Below, one piece after another: positions 1 to 7,491 of a stretch of 64,000 nucleotides of DNA. The notes under the pieces are model-generated. The model saw nothing but the letters and a program-made list of their open reading frames with translations. It was not told where the DNA came from and did no database searches. Numbering within the stretch: the first letter of the stretch is position 1; each line of letters opens with the position of its first letter. The stretch spans positions 8,315,001-8,379,000 of the forward strand of contig NC_010162.1 of the NCBI RefSeq assembly GCF_000067165.1, read 5' to 3'. Source of the DNA: Sorangium cellulosum So ce56. Its GTDB lineage: Bacteria > Myxococcota_A > Polyangia > Polyangiales > Polyangiaceae. The translations under genes were made by a program, and so were the position numbers.

Positions 1-83
1 AACGCTCGGGGGAAGCGGCTGATTCCAGCTGGGAACCTTGCCAGATCGAGGCGCGGATCGGCAAGCGAAGCGATCACGACCAC
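1..83 (-). other. Possible 5' end of the next gene in the ketosynthase operon
   Basis: After the stop of the ketosynthase at 110-2020 there is an open minus-strand frame that could start with GTG at 83-81 and stays open to the window edge, giving about 27 residues beginning MVVIASLADPRLDL. No Shine-Dalgarno sequence is visible and the stretch is too short to match to a family. The operon arrangement upstream, with overlapping genes, makes a following gene likely, but this particular frame is only a candidate. Confidence 0.2.
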
Positions 84-109
84 CAAGGATGACGGGGACG
101 GGCGCGCCG

Positions 110-2020
110 CTACGCGTGCTCCTCGAGCCAGCGGAGGAGGGCGAGATGGCCAACCGGCCCCTCGTGGTCGACAGGGAGGTCCGGATCGACCTTGCGCAGG
201 TGCTCTTCGTCGCCGGGATCCGCCTGCAGGAGGAGCGCGACGGCGCCGCTGGCGAGCGCGCGGGGCTGGGCGCCGGTGAGGCCGAGCAGCTCGCGCGCGA
301 CCGGCCCCGCGTCGTCGGCCGCCAGGACGACCATGCGGTCGGCGTCCGACGACGCGACGAGATCGGCCGCGGCGCGGAGCGCCTCGAGCGCGCCGCCGAG
401 CCCAGCGCCGACCGCGAAGCTCGGCCCGGTGAGCTGGTACGCGATGGCGCACTCGCCCGCGATCGCGTTCGGCGACGTCGCAGGGAAGAGGCGCGGCTCG
501 ACGAAGCGGGCTCCGCGGGCGCGCCGGCGGGCGTCGTACACATCGTTGGTGTCGATCGTGGCGAGCGCGTGGCCCGCGACGATGCCGGCCCCCCGCAAGC
601 GATCGGCGCCGACGATGGCGGCGAGGGCTGCCACCGCGGTCAGCCCGAGCCGGCAGAGCGCGTCGAGGCGCGCGAGGCGGTCGCGCGCGATGCCGGTCGC
701 CTCGGCGAGGCGCCCGAGATCGGAGCCCGTCACGTGCGCGTGCGCGCGGAGGACCACGGCGCGCGGGCGCCGCGGGCGGCGCCCGCTGGCCGAGGACGTG
801 AGCAAGAGGGCGGCGTTGGCGCCGCCGAACGCTGCCGAGAGCTTGAGCGCCGAAGAGAGCGGGCGGGGCTCGGCGCGCTCGAGCAGGTGAGCCGGCGCGT
901 CGGGGTCGAGCTCGCCTTCGGAGGCCGCCGGTGGAGCGATGGACGCCTGGAGGGCGGCCGCTGCGGCGAGCGCCTCGAGCACGCCGGCGGCCCCGAGCGT
1001 GTGCCCTATCTGAGCCTTGAACGGGTGGACCACCGGCGGAGGCGCATCCGCGCCCGGCAGCGCGTCCGAGCCCTCCACGGCGCCGCGCGGCGAGAGCAGC
1101 GCGGCGATCGCGCGCGACTCCATGGCGTCGTTGTAAGGCGTCGCCGTGGCGTGGGCGCTGATCAGGCCGACGCGCGAGGCAGGCCACCCGGCGTCGGCGA
1201 GCGCCGCGGCGCCGGCGCGCGCGAGCCCCGAGCCGGTTCGATCCGGGGCGGTGATGTGCACCGCGTCCGTGGAGGCGCCGAAGCCGGCGACGCGGACGAT
1301 CACCGGGGCGCCGCGGAGACGATCCTCGCGGACGAGGGCGACGACGGCGGCGCCCTCGCCGAGCGCCATGCCGTCACGGCCGACCCGAAACGGGCGCGAC
1401 CTGGACGCCGTGGTCGCGCGGAGCGCCTCGAAGCCGGCGGCGACGAAGATGCTGAGGGCGTCGTAGCCACCGGCGAGCACGAGATCGCAGGCGCCGCGAT
1501 CGAGCCAGCGGAGACCGAGGCCGATCGCCAGGGTGCTCGCCGCGCACGCCGCGAGCAGGTGCGTGCGCAGCGGGGTCCGCTCGAGCCCGAACGCCGCGAG
1601 CGCGTCGTTGAACGGCGCGAAATACGTCGCGCGCGAGGCCAGCGCGGCGAGCGATCCGGCGTCGGCCCCCTCGGCGCGGGCGGCGAAGAACCGCTCCGCG
1701 GTGAGCATGCCGCCGCTGGAGGTGCCGAGGGCGATGCCGATGCGCTCGCCCCGAAAGCCCGGACGCACGCCCTCCAGCGCCGCGAGCGTCTGTGAGAGCG
1801 CCGCCTTCAGCAGGTCCGTGGCGCGATCGGCGCCTGGAGCGACGCCGAGCTCCGCCGGCGCGCGCGCGGCGAAGGGCCGCAGCAGGCCGGCGCGAGCCAG
1901 CTCCGCGTCGCGCGCGATCGCGACAGGCGCAGGCTCGCCAGCCCGAGGGACGCGGTAGGCGAGAGGGCCGAGGCCGAGCGCCGAGACAGCGCCCGAGGCG
2001 ATGACGCAGGCGTCGCTCAT
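110..2020 (-). CDS. Beta-ketoacyl-ACP synthase with a second ketosynthase-like half (636 aa)
   Basis: Condensing enzyme of the FabF/thiolase fold, expected to extend an acyl chain on the nearby acyl carrier protein. Residues 1-390 form a complete ketosynthase: nucleophile Cys159 in LLAACAAST, His290 in SAHATATPYND, and Lys335/His340 in FKAQIGHTLGAAG. Residues ~400-636 look like a second ketosynthase-type half (GPSFAVGAGLGGALEAL) in which the active-site cysteine position is not a cysteine, as in chain-length factors. The ATG at 2018-2020 overlaps the stop of the lipoprotein gene (ATGA), so the frame upstream of it is only antisense shadow. It is the last complete gene of a leftward operon with the ACP and the other ketosynthase. 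The domain call is firm; the product is unknown. Confidence 0.88.
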   Translation of the reverse strand: MSDACVIASGAVSALGLGPLAYRVPRAGEPAPVAIARDAELARAGLLRPFAARAPAELGVAPGADRATDLLKAALSQTLAALEGVRPGFRGERIGIALGTSSGGMLTAERFFAARAEGADAGSLAALASRATYFAPFNDALAAFGLERTPLRTHLLAACAASTLAIGLGLRWLDRGACDLVLAGGYDALSIFVAAGFEALRATTASRSRPFRVGRDGMALGEGAAVVALVREDRLRGAPVIVRVAGFGASTDAVHITAPDRTGSGLARAGAAALADAGWPASRVGLISAHATATPYNDAMESRAIAALLSPRGAVEGSDALPGADAPPPVVHPFKAQIGHTLGAAGVLEALAAAAALQASIAPPAASEGELDPDAPAHLLERAEPRPLSSALKLSAAFGGANAALLLTSSASGRRPRRPRAVVLRAHAHVTGSDLGRLAEATGIARDRLARLDALCRLGLTAVAALAAIVGADRLRGAGIVAGHALATIDTNDVYDARRRARGARFVEPRLFPATSPNAIAGECAIAYQLTGPSFAVGAGLGGALEALRAAADLVASSDADRMVVLAADDAGPVARELLGLTGAQPRALASGAVALLLQADPGDEEHLRKVDPDLPVDHEGPVGHLALLRWLEEHA

Positions 2021-2931
2021 GAGCCGCCCCCCTGCCGGAGCGCGTCGGGATCGACGAACGCGCGTGGATCCGGCGCGCGATCCCGCTCCTCGGCCTCGCA
2101 GATCACCGTGATGAGCAGCCCGGTCGAGGCCTGCGCGTAACGGACGTTGCCGCAGCCCATGCCCTCGGCGATCACGACCTCCTCGTCGAGCCGGCGCCGG
2201 CGGGCGCCCTCCGCCGTCGACCACGTGGTGCGGCGCGCGCCGATCACGCCGCGGTCGTTGACCCGCAGATCGATCACGGCGTCGCCGTCGCGCAGGACGA
2301 AGGAATCCGTGCTCTCGGCGCGCGAGTACCAGAGCAGCGTCCCCGCCGCCGGGTGGAGCATCCACCAGCGCAGGAAATCTACCGGCAGACCGCGGAGTGC
2401 GGTCCGCGGCGTCGAGGCGTCGCCGCGCCTCAGCAGATCGAGCGCGGGAACGGCGAAACGGAAGCGATCGCCACGGGCCCACAGGTCGAGCGCGGTGGTG
2501 CCGCCCGGGCCGAGGAGGATCATCCGCAGCGCGCCCTCGGGCTCGAGGATGTCGCTCCCCGCCGCGCGTGCGCGCCCTTCGATCGCCGGCGGGGCGACCG
2601 CGATCGCGCCGCGCGCCTCGAGCACGTGGCCCGTGCGCGGCTCCCGCAATGCCAGGCGGACGCGGAGCGTGCGCGGGCCAGCCCCCTCGACCTCGCGGCG
2701 GAGACCTGCGAGGCGCTCGCGCCCCTCTCGCCACGCGGAGGGGTCGAGCCGCGCGGCGGACGTGCCCGCCGATGGGCCAGGCAGGAGGCGCGCTAGCTCG
2801 GCGTCGAGCGCGCCGCCGCGCCGCGGGGCGCTCGCGGCGCAGGCAGGGAGGCTCGCGAGCAAGAGCAGGAGGCGCCCGGTGCCGACGAGGTGCCGCGCGC
2901 GACGGCGGGGAGCAGGCGGCGACGTCGTCAC
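2017..2931 (-). CDS. LolB/LolA-like outer-membrane lipoprotein in the ketosynthase operon (304 aa)
   Basis: An arginine-rich N-terminus and hydrophobic stretch end in a lipobox, LASLPAC, with lipidated Cys31. The mature protein contains strands such as LRVRLALREPRTG, LRMILLGPGG and LDLWARGDRFRFAVP, a pattern like the half-barrel of LolA/LolB/DUF4292 lipoproteins that bind acyl chains. Start and stop overlap the neighbouring ketosynthases by four bases on each side, so translation is coupled. Aryl-polyene clusters also carry a Lol-like lipoprotein beside ketosynthases and ACPs, so by analogy this protein may carry the lipid product to the outer membrane. The lipoprotein call is secure; the fold assignment is moderate and the transport role is inferred. 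Confidence 0.75.
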   Translation of the reverse strand: MTTSPPAPRRRARHLVGTGRLLLLLASLPACAASAPRRGGALDAELARLLPGPSAGTSAARLDPSAWREGRERLAGLRREVEGAGPRTLRVRLALREPRTGHVLEARGAIAVAPPAIEGRARAAGSDILEPEGALRMILLGPGGTTALDLWARGDRFRFAVPALDLLRRGDASTPRTALRGLPVDFLRWWMLHPAAGTLLWYSRAESTDSFVLRDGDAVIDLRVNDRGVIGARRTTWSTAEGARRRRLDEEVVIAEGMGCGNVRYAQASTGLLITVICEAEERDRAPDPRAFVDPDALRQGGGS

Positions 2932-5240
2932 GCGTCGCCGGGAGCGACCAGCAGGATGGCGTATCCCCGGTCGGGTGCGCCGCCCACGACGAGCACGCTC
3001 GCGAGGTCGCGGCTGGCGAGCGCCGCGACCGCCGCAGCAGCGGCGAACCCGCCGGCGCCCTCGTGATCACCTGAGCGCGACGCGAGCGTGGAGCGCCGCA
3101 CCTCGGCCCACGGTGAGCCCTGCAGGCAGGCGACGAGGCGCTCCTCCTCCCGTCCGACGAACACGGCGGCTGGCGACGGGACGGTGGCCTGCGCTCGCAG
3201 GGCGACCTCTCCCGAAGCGCCGAGGCGCGCCGGCGCTGGCGCTCCCGCGAGCATCCCCACGCCGTCACCCCGCCAGGAGTTCCACCAGGACACCATCGCC
3301 ACCGGGCGCGCCCCTCGCTCACGCACACGCGCGGCGCTCTCGAAGAGCAGCACGGCAGCGCCCTCGCTGCGGACACCGCTGCTGACGACTTGCGAGCAGA
3401 TCGGACCGAGGCACCGCTCGATCATCGGGCTCGTCTCCTCGACGCTGCCTGCGGCGAGCGCCTCCCCCTCCCCGGCCGTGATGAGCTCGATGGCCGTGAC
3501 CATGGCCGCTTCCGCGGTCGCTCCGAGATCGGCCATCGCGAACACCGGGCCACGGAGGCCCAGGTAGATGGAGGCATGCCCGACCGGCGACGAGGGGACC
3601 AGGTTCGGAAAATCGGCGGGGCTCGCGTACTTCGCGCCCTTGTCGTAGATGCGCCGCATGTAGGCGGTCGAGGCGTCGACGCTGCCAAAGGACGCGCCGA
3701 CGATGGCGCCAGGCAGGGTGCGGCTCGGCGCGACGTCGGCCGCCGGATCGCCCGCGCCGGCCTCGGCCTGAACCGCGCCGCCGAGCCCGGCCTCCGAGAG
3801 GGCCGTGAGGATCGCGGCCGTCGTCAGCCGGCCAGCGCGATCGAGCCGCCTCGCCCGCGCGAGATCGAGGTGCGCGGCCGTGTTGAAGGCGATGGCCCCT
3901 TCCGCTGGCGGAGGGCCAGGCTCGAGATACGCGGCGCCGCCGCGGGACGCGAGGACGCCGAGCGGGCCGATCGTCGCGGCCGCCGTCACGACGACCGAGC
4001 GCCGCCGGGGCGCGCTGCCGGCGTCGAGCGGCGGAGGAAAACGGTCTGGCTGCGCGAGCACGAGCACGCTGTCCGTGCCGCCGAAGCCGAAGGAGTTCGA
4101 CATCGCCGACCGGATCGGCGCCTCGCGCGCCTCCTTCAGGTGCGCGAGCTGGCACTCCGGATCGACCTCTTCGAGGCCGCCGGTCGGGGGCATCACGCCG
4201 CGCGCGATGGCGAGGGCGGTGATCGCGGCCTCGACCGCGCCCGCTGCGCCGAGCGTGTGCCCGATCTGCCCCTTCGATGAGGAGACGGCGATGCGGTTCA
4301 CCTCGGGGCCGAGGCAGGCGCGCAGGGCGGCGCTCTCCATGACGTCGTTCAGCGGCGTCGCGGTGCCGTGCGCGTTGACGTAATCGAGATCCGAGGGCGT
4401 GAGCGCCGCGCACCGGAGAGCGTCGCGCATGACGCGCGCGGCGGTGCGCCCCTCGCGCTCGGGGTTGGTGATGTGATGCGCCTCGGCGCCGGTCGCCCAT
4501 CCGCGGAGCTCGACGATCGGCTGCGCCCCGCGCGCGCGCGCGGCGTCCTCGGACTCGAGGAGCAGGAACGCCGCCGCTTCGCCGAGGTTCAGGCCGGCGC
4601 GCCGCCGATCGAACGGGCGGCACGGCGCCGGATCGACGGCCGCGAGCGCGCCGAAGCCGGTGTACGTCAGCCGGCACAGGCCGTCGGCGCCCCCCGCGAG
4701 CACGCGGGTGGAGAGGCCGGCGCGGAGCCAGGCCGCGCCCAGCAACACGGCGTTCGCGCCGCTCGAGCAGGCGCTGCAGACGCTCCTCACCCGACGGAAC
4801 GGACCGACGGCGGCGCGGACGTGGTCGGCCGTCGAGGAGAGGGGATGCGAGAGCATCCGCTTCAGGGGGGCGATCGCGCTGGGGTCGTGCGACAGCCAGG
4901 CGAGCAAGTCCTCCGTCTCGAACATCCCGGCGGTCGTCCCGCCGACCACCAGGTCGACGGGAACGGCCCTCGGGTCGATGCCCGCGTGTCCGAGCGCCTC
5001 GCGGGCCGAGAGCACGGCCATCGCGTCGGTGCGAGACCACCCCTCCGCCTCGCCGGGCGGCGCGACCTCCTCGGGGGAGAGGCCGCGGACCTCCGCGGCG
5101 ATGCGCCCGCGCGTCCCGGGGATCTCGAACAAGGAGAGCGGCGCGAAGGCCCGCTCTCCTGCGATGAGCCGGTCCATCGTCTCGCTCGCCCCGCGCCCCA
5201 GGGGCGAGACGATCCCGATGCCCGTCACCCAGATGCGCAC
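2928..5240 (-). CDS. Two-part beta-ketoacyl-ACP synthase (770 aa)
   Basis: Residues 1-400 are a full FabF-type ketosynthase: Cys158 in SVCSACSSGANAV, His291 in VNAHGTATPLND, Lys323 and His328 in SSSKGQIGHTLGAAG, and the C-terminal SNSFGFGGTDSV loop. Residues ~410-770 are a second, degenerate ketosynthase-like half (RGPVFAMADLGATAEAAM at the nucleophile region) without the cysteine. FabF alone is about 410 residues, so this is an active plus inactive pair in one chain, similar in logic to KSalpha-KSbeta heterodimers of type II polyketide synthases. It starts 25 bp after the ACP stop and its end overlaps the lipoprotein start. A type I polyketide synthase is excluded because no acyltransferase or reductase domain is present. 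Confidence 0.88.
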   Translation of the reverse strand: MRIWVTGIGIVSPLGRGASETMDRLIAGERAFAPLSLFEIPGTRGRIAAEVRGLSPEEVAPPGEAEGWSRTDAMAVLSAREALGHAGIDPRAVPVDLVVGGTTAGMFETEDLLAWLSHDPSAIAPLKRMLSHPLSSTADHVRAAVGPFRRVRSVCSACSSGANAVLLGAAWLRAGLSTRVLAGGADGLCRLTYTGFGALAAVDPAPCRPFDRRRAGLNLGEAAAFLLLESEDAARARGAQPIVELRGWATGAEAHHITNPEREGRTAARVMRDALRCAALTPSDLDYVNAHGTATPLNDVMESAALRACLGPEVNRIAVSSSKGQIGHTLGAAGAVEAAITALAIARGVMPPTGGLEEVDPECQLAHLKEAREAPIRSAMSNSFGFGGTDSVLVLAQPDRFPPPLDAGSAPRRRSVVVTAAATIGPLGVLASRGGAAYLEPGPPPAEGAIAFNTAAHLDLARARRLDRAGRLTTAAILTALSEAGLGGAVQAEAGAGDPAADVAPSRTLPGAIVGASFGSVDASTAYMRRIYDKGAKYASPADFPNLVPSSPVGHASIYLGLRGPVFAMADLGATAEAAMVTAIELITAGEGEALAAGSVEETSPMIERCLGPICSQVVSSGVRSEGAAVLLFESAARVRERGARPVAMVSWWNSWRGDGVGMLAGAPAPARLGASGEVALRAQATVPSPAAVFVGREEERLVACLQGSPWAEVRRSTLASRSGDHEGAGGFAAAAAVAALASRDLASVLVVGGAPDRGYAILLVAPGDA

Positions 5241-5265
5241 GCCCGAACGGCTCTCTGCGGCGCGT

Positions 5266-5532
5266 TCACGCCGCTGCGGTCGACTTGACGATGTGGGCCA
5301 CGAGCGCGTCCACCGATGCGAAGATCGGCCTCGCTTCGTCGCCCTCCGGGATGCGGACGCCGAAGCGCTCCTCCACGCTCATGGCGAGCTGGAGCGCGTC
5401 CAGCGAATCGAGGCCCAGCCCCGCGCCGAACAGCGGCGCGGCGTCGTCGATGTCGGCCGGCGTCTTCCCCTCGAGGTTCAGCTCCTCGACCATGAGTTCT
5501 TTTAACTTCTGCCGCACGTCCTGCGCGTTCAT
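5266..5532 (-). CDS. Acyl carrier protein (88 aa)
   Basis: Small acidic four-helix carrier. The phosphopantetheine attachment serine is Ser43 in GAGLGLDSLDALQLA, the classic DSL motif; the flanking helix SVEERFGVRIPEGD is also typical. It holds the growing chain for the two downstream ketosynthases and is the first gene of the leftward operon. The ATG at 5530-5532 gives the normal ACP length of 80-90 residues; longer upstream frames run antisense into the crotonase and are not expected. The 84-bp gap to the divergent crotonase gene must hold both promoters, although I cannot point to convincing -35/-10 boxes there. Confidence 0.93.
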   Translation of the reverse strand: MNAQDVRQKLKELMVEELNLEGKTPADIDDAAPLFGAGLGLDSLDALQLAMSVEERFGVRIPEGDEARPIFASVDALVAHIVKSTAAA

Positions 5533-5616
5533 GAGCACGTCCCTGCGGGGTAGCACAATTCCGCGCCTTTCCACCAGGGGGCAGCGCTTTTTCTGACGGT
5601 TTGGTAAAGAGCGCCC

Positions 5617-6408
5617 ATGGCCCTCGTCGACTACGCCACCTCTGCAGGCGTCGCGCTGCTCACGCTCAATGATCCGCCCGTCAACGGCTACACCCACGAG
5701 ATGATGAAGGACCTCGACGCGGCCATCCTCGAGGCCCGCTTCGACAACGATGTCCATGTCATCGTCATCACCGGGCACGGCGAAAAGTTCTTCTGCGCAG
5801 GAGCGAACATCAACATGCTCCGCGAGTCGGACCCGACGTTCAAATACTACTTCTGTCTCCACGCGAACGAGACGTTGAGCCGCCTCGAGCACACGCCGAA
5901 GCTCTGCATCGCCGCGCTGAACGGCCACACGGTCGGCGGTGGTCTCGAGATCGCGATGGCCTGTGACCTCCGCATCGCCCGCAAAGGTGCCGGCAAGGTC
6001 GGCCTCCCCGAGGTCGCGCTGGGCGTCCTGCCAGGCACCGGAGGCACCCAGCGCCTGGCCAGGCTCATCGGCAAATCACGGGCGATCCAGCTGATGTGCG
6101 AGGGGCAGACGTTCGATTTCGAGACAGCGCTCGCGGTTGGCCTGATCAATGACGTCTGGGAGACGGCCTCCCACGACGAGTTCATGGACCGGATCCTCGC
6201 GTACAGCCACACGTTCACGCTGCCGGACCGCGCGGCGCTGGCGGTGGGGCGCATCAAGCGCGCCGTTCAGACGGGCTTCGAGGTGGGGCTCGAACAGGGG
6301 CTCGCCCTCGAGCGAGAGCTCCAGGCCGAGCTGTTCACGTCGGAGGACGCCCGCGAGGGGCTCGCCGCGTACATGGAGAAGCGGAAGCCGGTGTTCCAAG
6401 GCAAATGA
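5617..6408 (+). CDS. Enoyl-CoA hydratase/isomerase family protein (crotonase, 263 aa)
   Basis: Crotonase-fold enzyme acting on a CoA thioester. Oxyanion-hole segments are FCAGANINML (59-68) and GHTVGGGLEIAMACD (103-117). Both catalytic glutamates of true enoyl-CoA hydratases are kept, Glu111 in GGGLEIAMACD and Glu132 in LPEVALGVLPGTGGTQRL, which favours hydratase activity over the one-glutamate isomerases. Length is normal for the family. It is divergent from the ACP gene, so it may contribute to the same lipid pathway, but nothing in the sequence proves this. The substrate cannot be told; the closing FTSEDAREGLAAYMEKRKPVF is the standard crotonase tail. Confidence 0.92.
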   Translation: MALVDYATSAGVALLTLNDPPVNGYTHEMMKDLDAAILEARFDNDVHVIVITGHGEKFFCAGANINMLRESDPTFKYYFCLHANETLSRLEHTPKLCIAALNGHTVGGGLEIAMACDLRIARKGAGKVGLPEVALGVLPGTGGTQRLARLIGKSRAIQLMCEGQTFDFETALAVGLINDVWETASHDEFMDRILAYSHTFTLPDRAALAVGRIKRAVQTGFEVGLEQGLALERELQAELFTSEDAREGLAAYMEKRKPVFQGK

Positions 6409-6485
6409 GCCAATGAGCGCACGCCGCACGTCGAGCCATGCGCTGTCTCGCCGTTCTTCTCCGTGGGAGCCGGACCCAGGTTGAT

Positions 6486-6526
6486 GTCGCCTCGAATGTA
6501 TTAAAAATTACATTCTTGATGGCGAC
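6486..6526. repeat. AT-rich nested palindrome between crotonase and sigma-factor genes
   Basis: An inner perfect inverted repeat, GAATGTA at 6494-6500 and TACATTC at 6509-6515, has an eight-base loop TTAAAAAT. It is enclosed by a second perfect pair, GTCGCC at 6486-6491 and GGCGAC at 6521-6526. The AT-rich core stands out sharply from the surrounding GC-rich DNA. It could be a terminator for the crotonase gene, though no U-tract follows, or a binding site controlling the sigma-factor gene 57 bp downstream. Confidence 0.6.
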
Positions 6527-6582
6527 GTCGTAGGGGTGGACGATTTTCAAATCAGAGGGGGCTGCTGCACGTAAGTTCAGGC

Positions 6583-7431
6583 ATGCAACAGCTTGCTGAG
6601 CATGGGCCCCTTCTGGAGCGGCCCAGCTTCGAGACCGTATACACTGCCGGGCTGTCATTCCTCCGACAAGCGCTCCGCTGGCTCGGGGTGGCAGAGCGCG
6701 ACGTCGACGACGTCCTGCAAGACGTCATGATCGCGGCGTATCACGCGCTGGATCGCTTCGATCCGAGGCGCTGCTCAGACGAGACGCGCACCGGGCACCC
6801 CTCCTGCGGCCACGCCCCAAGCCTGGAACGCGGGGCGCCACGAACGGCGAGCCCGCTCGGCGAGCCCCTCAGGCGCTGGCTGTTCGGCATCGCCTGGCGA
6901 CAGGTCGGCCACTACCGCGAGCGCGCCCACCGCCGCCGAGAGATCGCGGTCGGCGCCGGAGCGACCTGGCCGTTCGAGCTCGCCGACCCCGGCTTGACCT
7001 CGGAACAGCTGCTCGCGCGCGAGCAAAGCGGCCAGCTCGTCGGCAGGCTGCTCGGCGGGATCGACAGCGAGCGACGCGTGGTCTTGATCATGCACGATCT
7101 GCTCGATGTGACGACCGCCGACATCGCGCGCGACCTGGACGTGAAAGAGAACACGGTGCGCAACCGCCTCCGGCTGGCCCGCGAAGACTTCCGCGTGGCG
7201 GTGAAGCGCATGAACGCCGAGGACCGACGCGCGCTCCACGATCCGTTGAGCCTCCAGGTCGCCGAGCGCTCCCGCGGGGCGGACGAAGAGTCGCTCATGA
7301 GCACCGCCAGGCTCATCCCCGAGGTGCCGGACGCTACCCGGCGCAGGATCTGGCTCGCGGTCACGCGCGCGATCGCCGAGGCGCGCGCGGCAGGCCCGAC
7401 CCCCAAGGCTTGCGCCGCGCCAGCTCCGTAG
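6583..7431 (+). CDS. ECF-like RNA polymerase sigma factor with insertion and C-terminal tail (282 aa)
   Basis: Region 2 is at ~30-110 (AERDVDDVLQDVMIAAYHALDRFDPRR then LRRWLFGIAWRQVGHYRERAHRR) and region 4 at ~165-210 (DIARDLDVKENTVRNRLRLAREDF), the helix-turn-helix expected to contact the -35 element. Between the DRFDP helix and the RWLFGIA helix about 30 Gly/Pro/Arg-rich residues are inserted, and about 70 residues follow region 4, making it longer than the usual 180-200 residues. No anti-sigma gene is adjacent. Such tails replace anti-sigma control in some ECF groups, which is only a possibility here. The family call is good; the regulon is unknown. Confidence 0.85.
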   Translation: MQQLAEHGPLLERPSFETVYTAGLSFLRQALRWLGVAERDVDDVLQDVMIAAYHALDRFDPRRCSDETRTGHPSCGHAPSLERGAPRTASPLGEPLRRWLFGIAWRQVGHYRERAHRRREIAVGAGATWPFELADPGLTSEQLLAREQSGQLVGRLLGGIDSERRVVLIMHDLLDVTTADIARDLDVKENTVRNRLRLAREDFRVAVKRMNAEDRRALHDPLSLQVAERSRGADEESLMSTARLIPEVPDATRRRIWLAVTRAIAEARAAGPTPKACAAPAP

Positions 7432-7491
7432 GCGACCGCCGCACGCACCGAAAGGAGGCCGGCGCAACCGAGGCCCGGAGGTCGGCCGCTC

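Noticed and set aside
2021..3376. Upstream extension of the left ketosynthase frame
   Set aside because: The codons before ATG 2018-2020 are antisense to nothing real in that register, Arg/Ser/Pro-rich, and overlap two convincing genes on the same strand.
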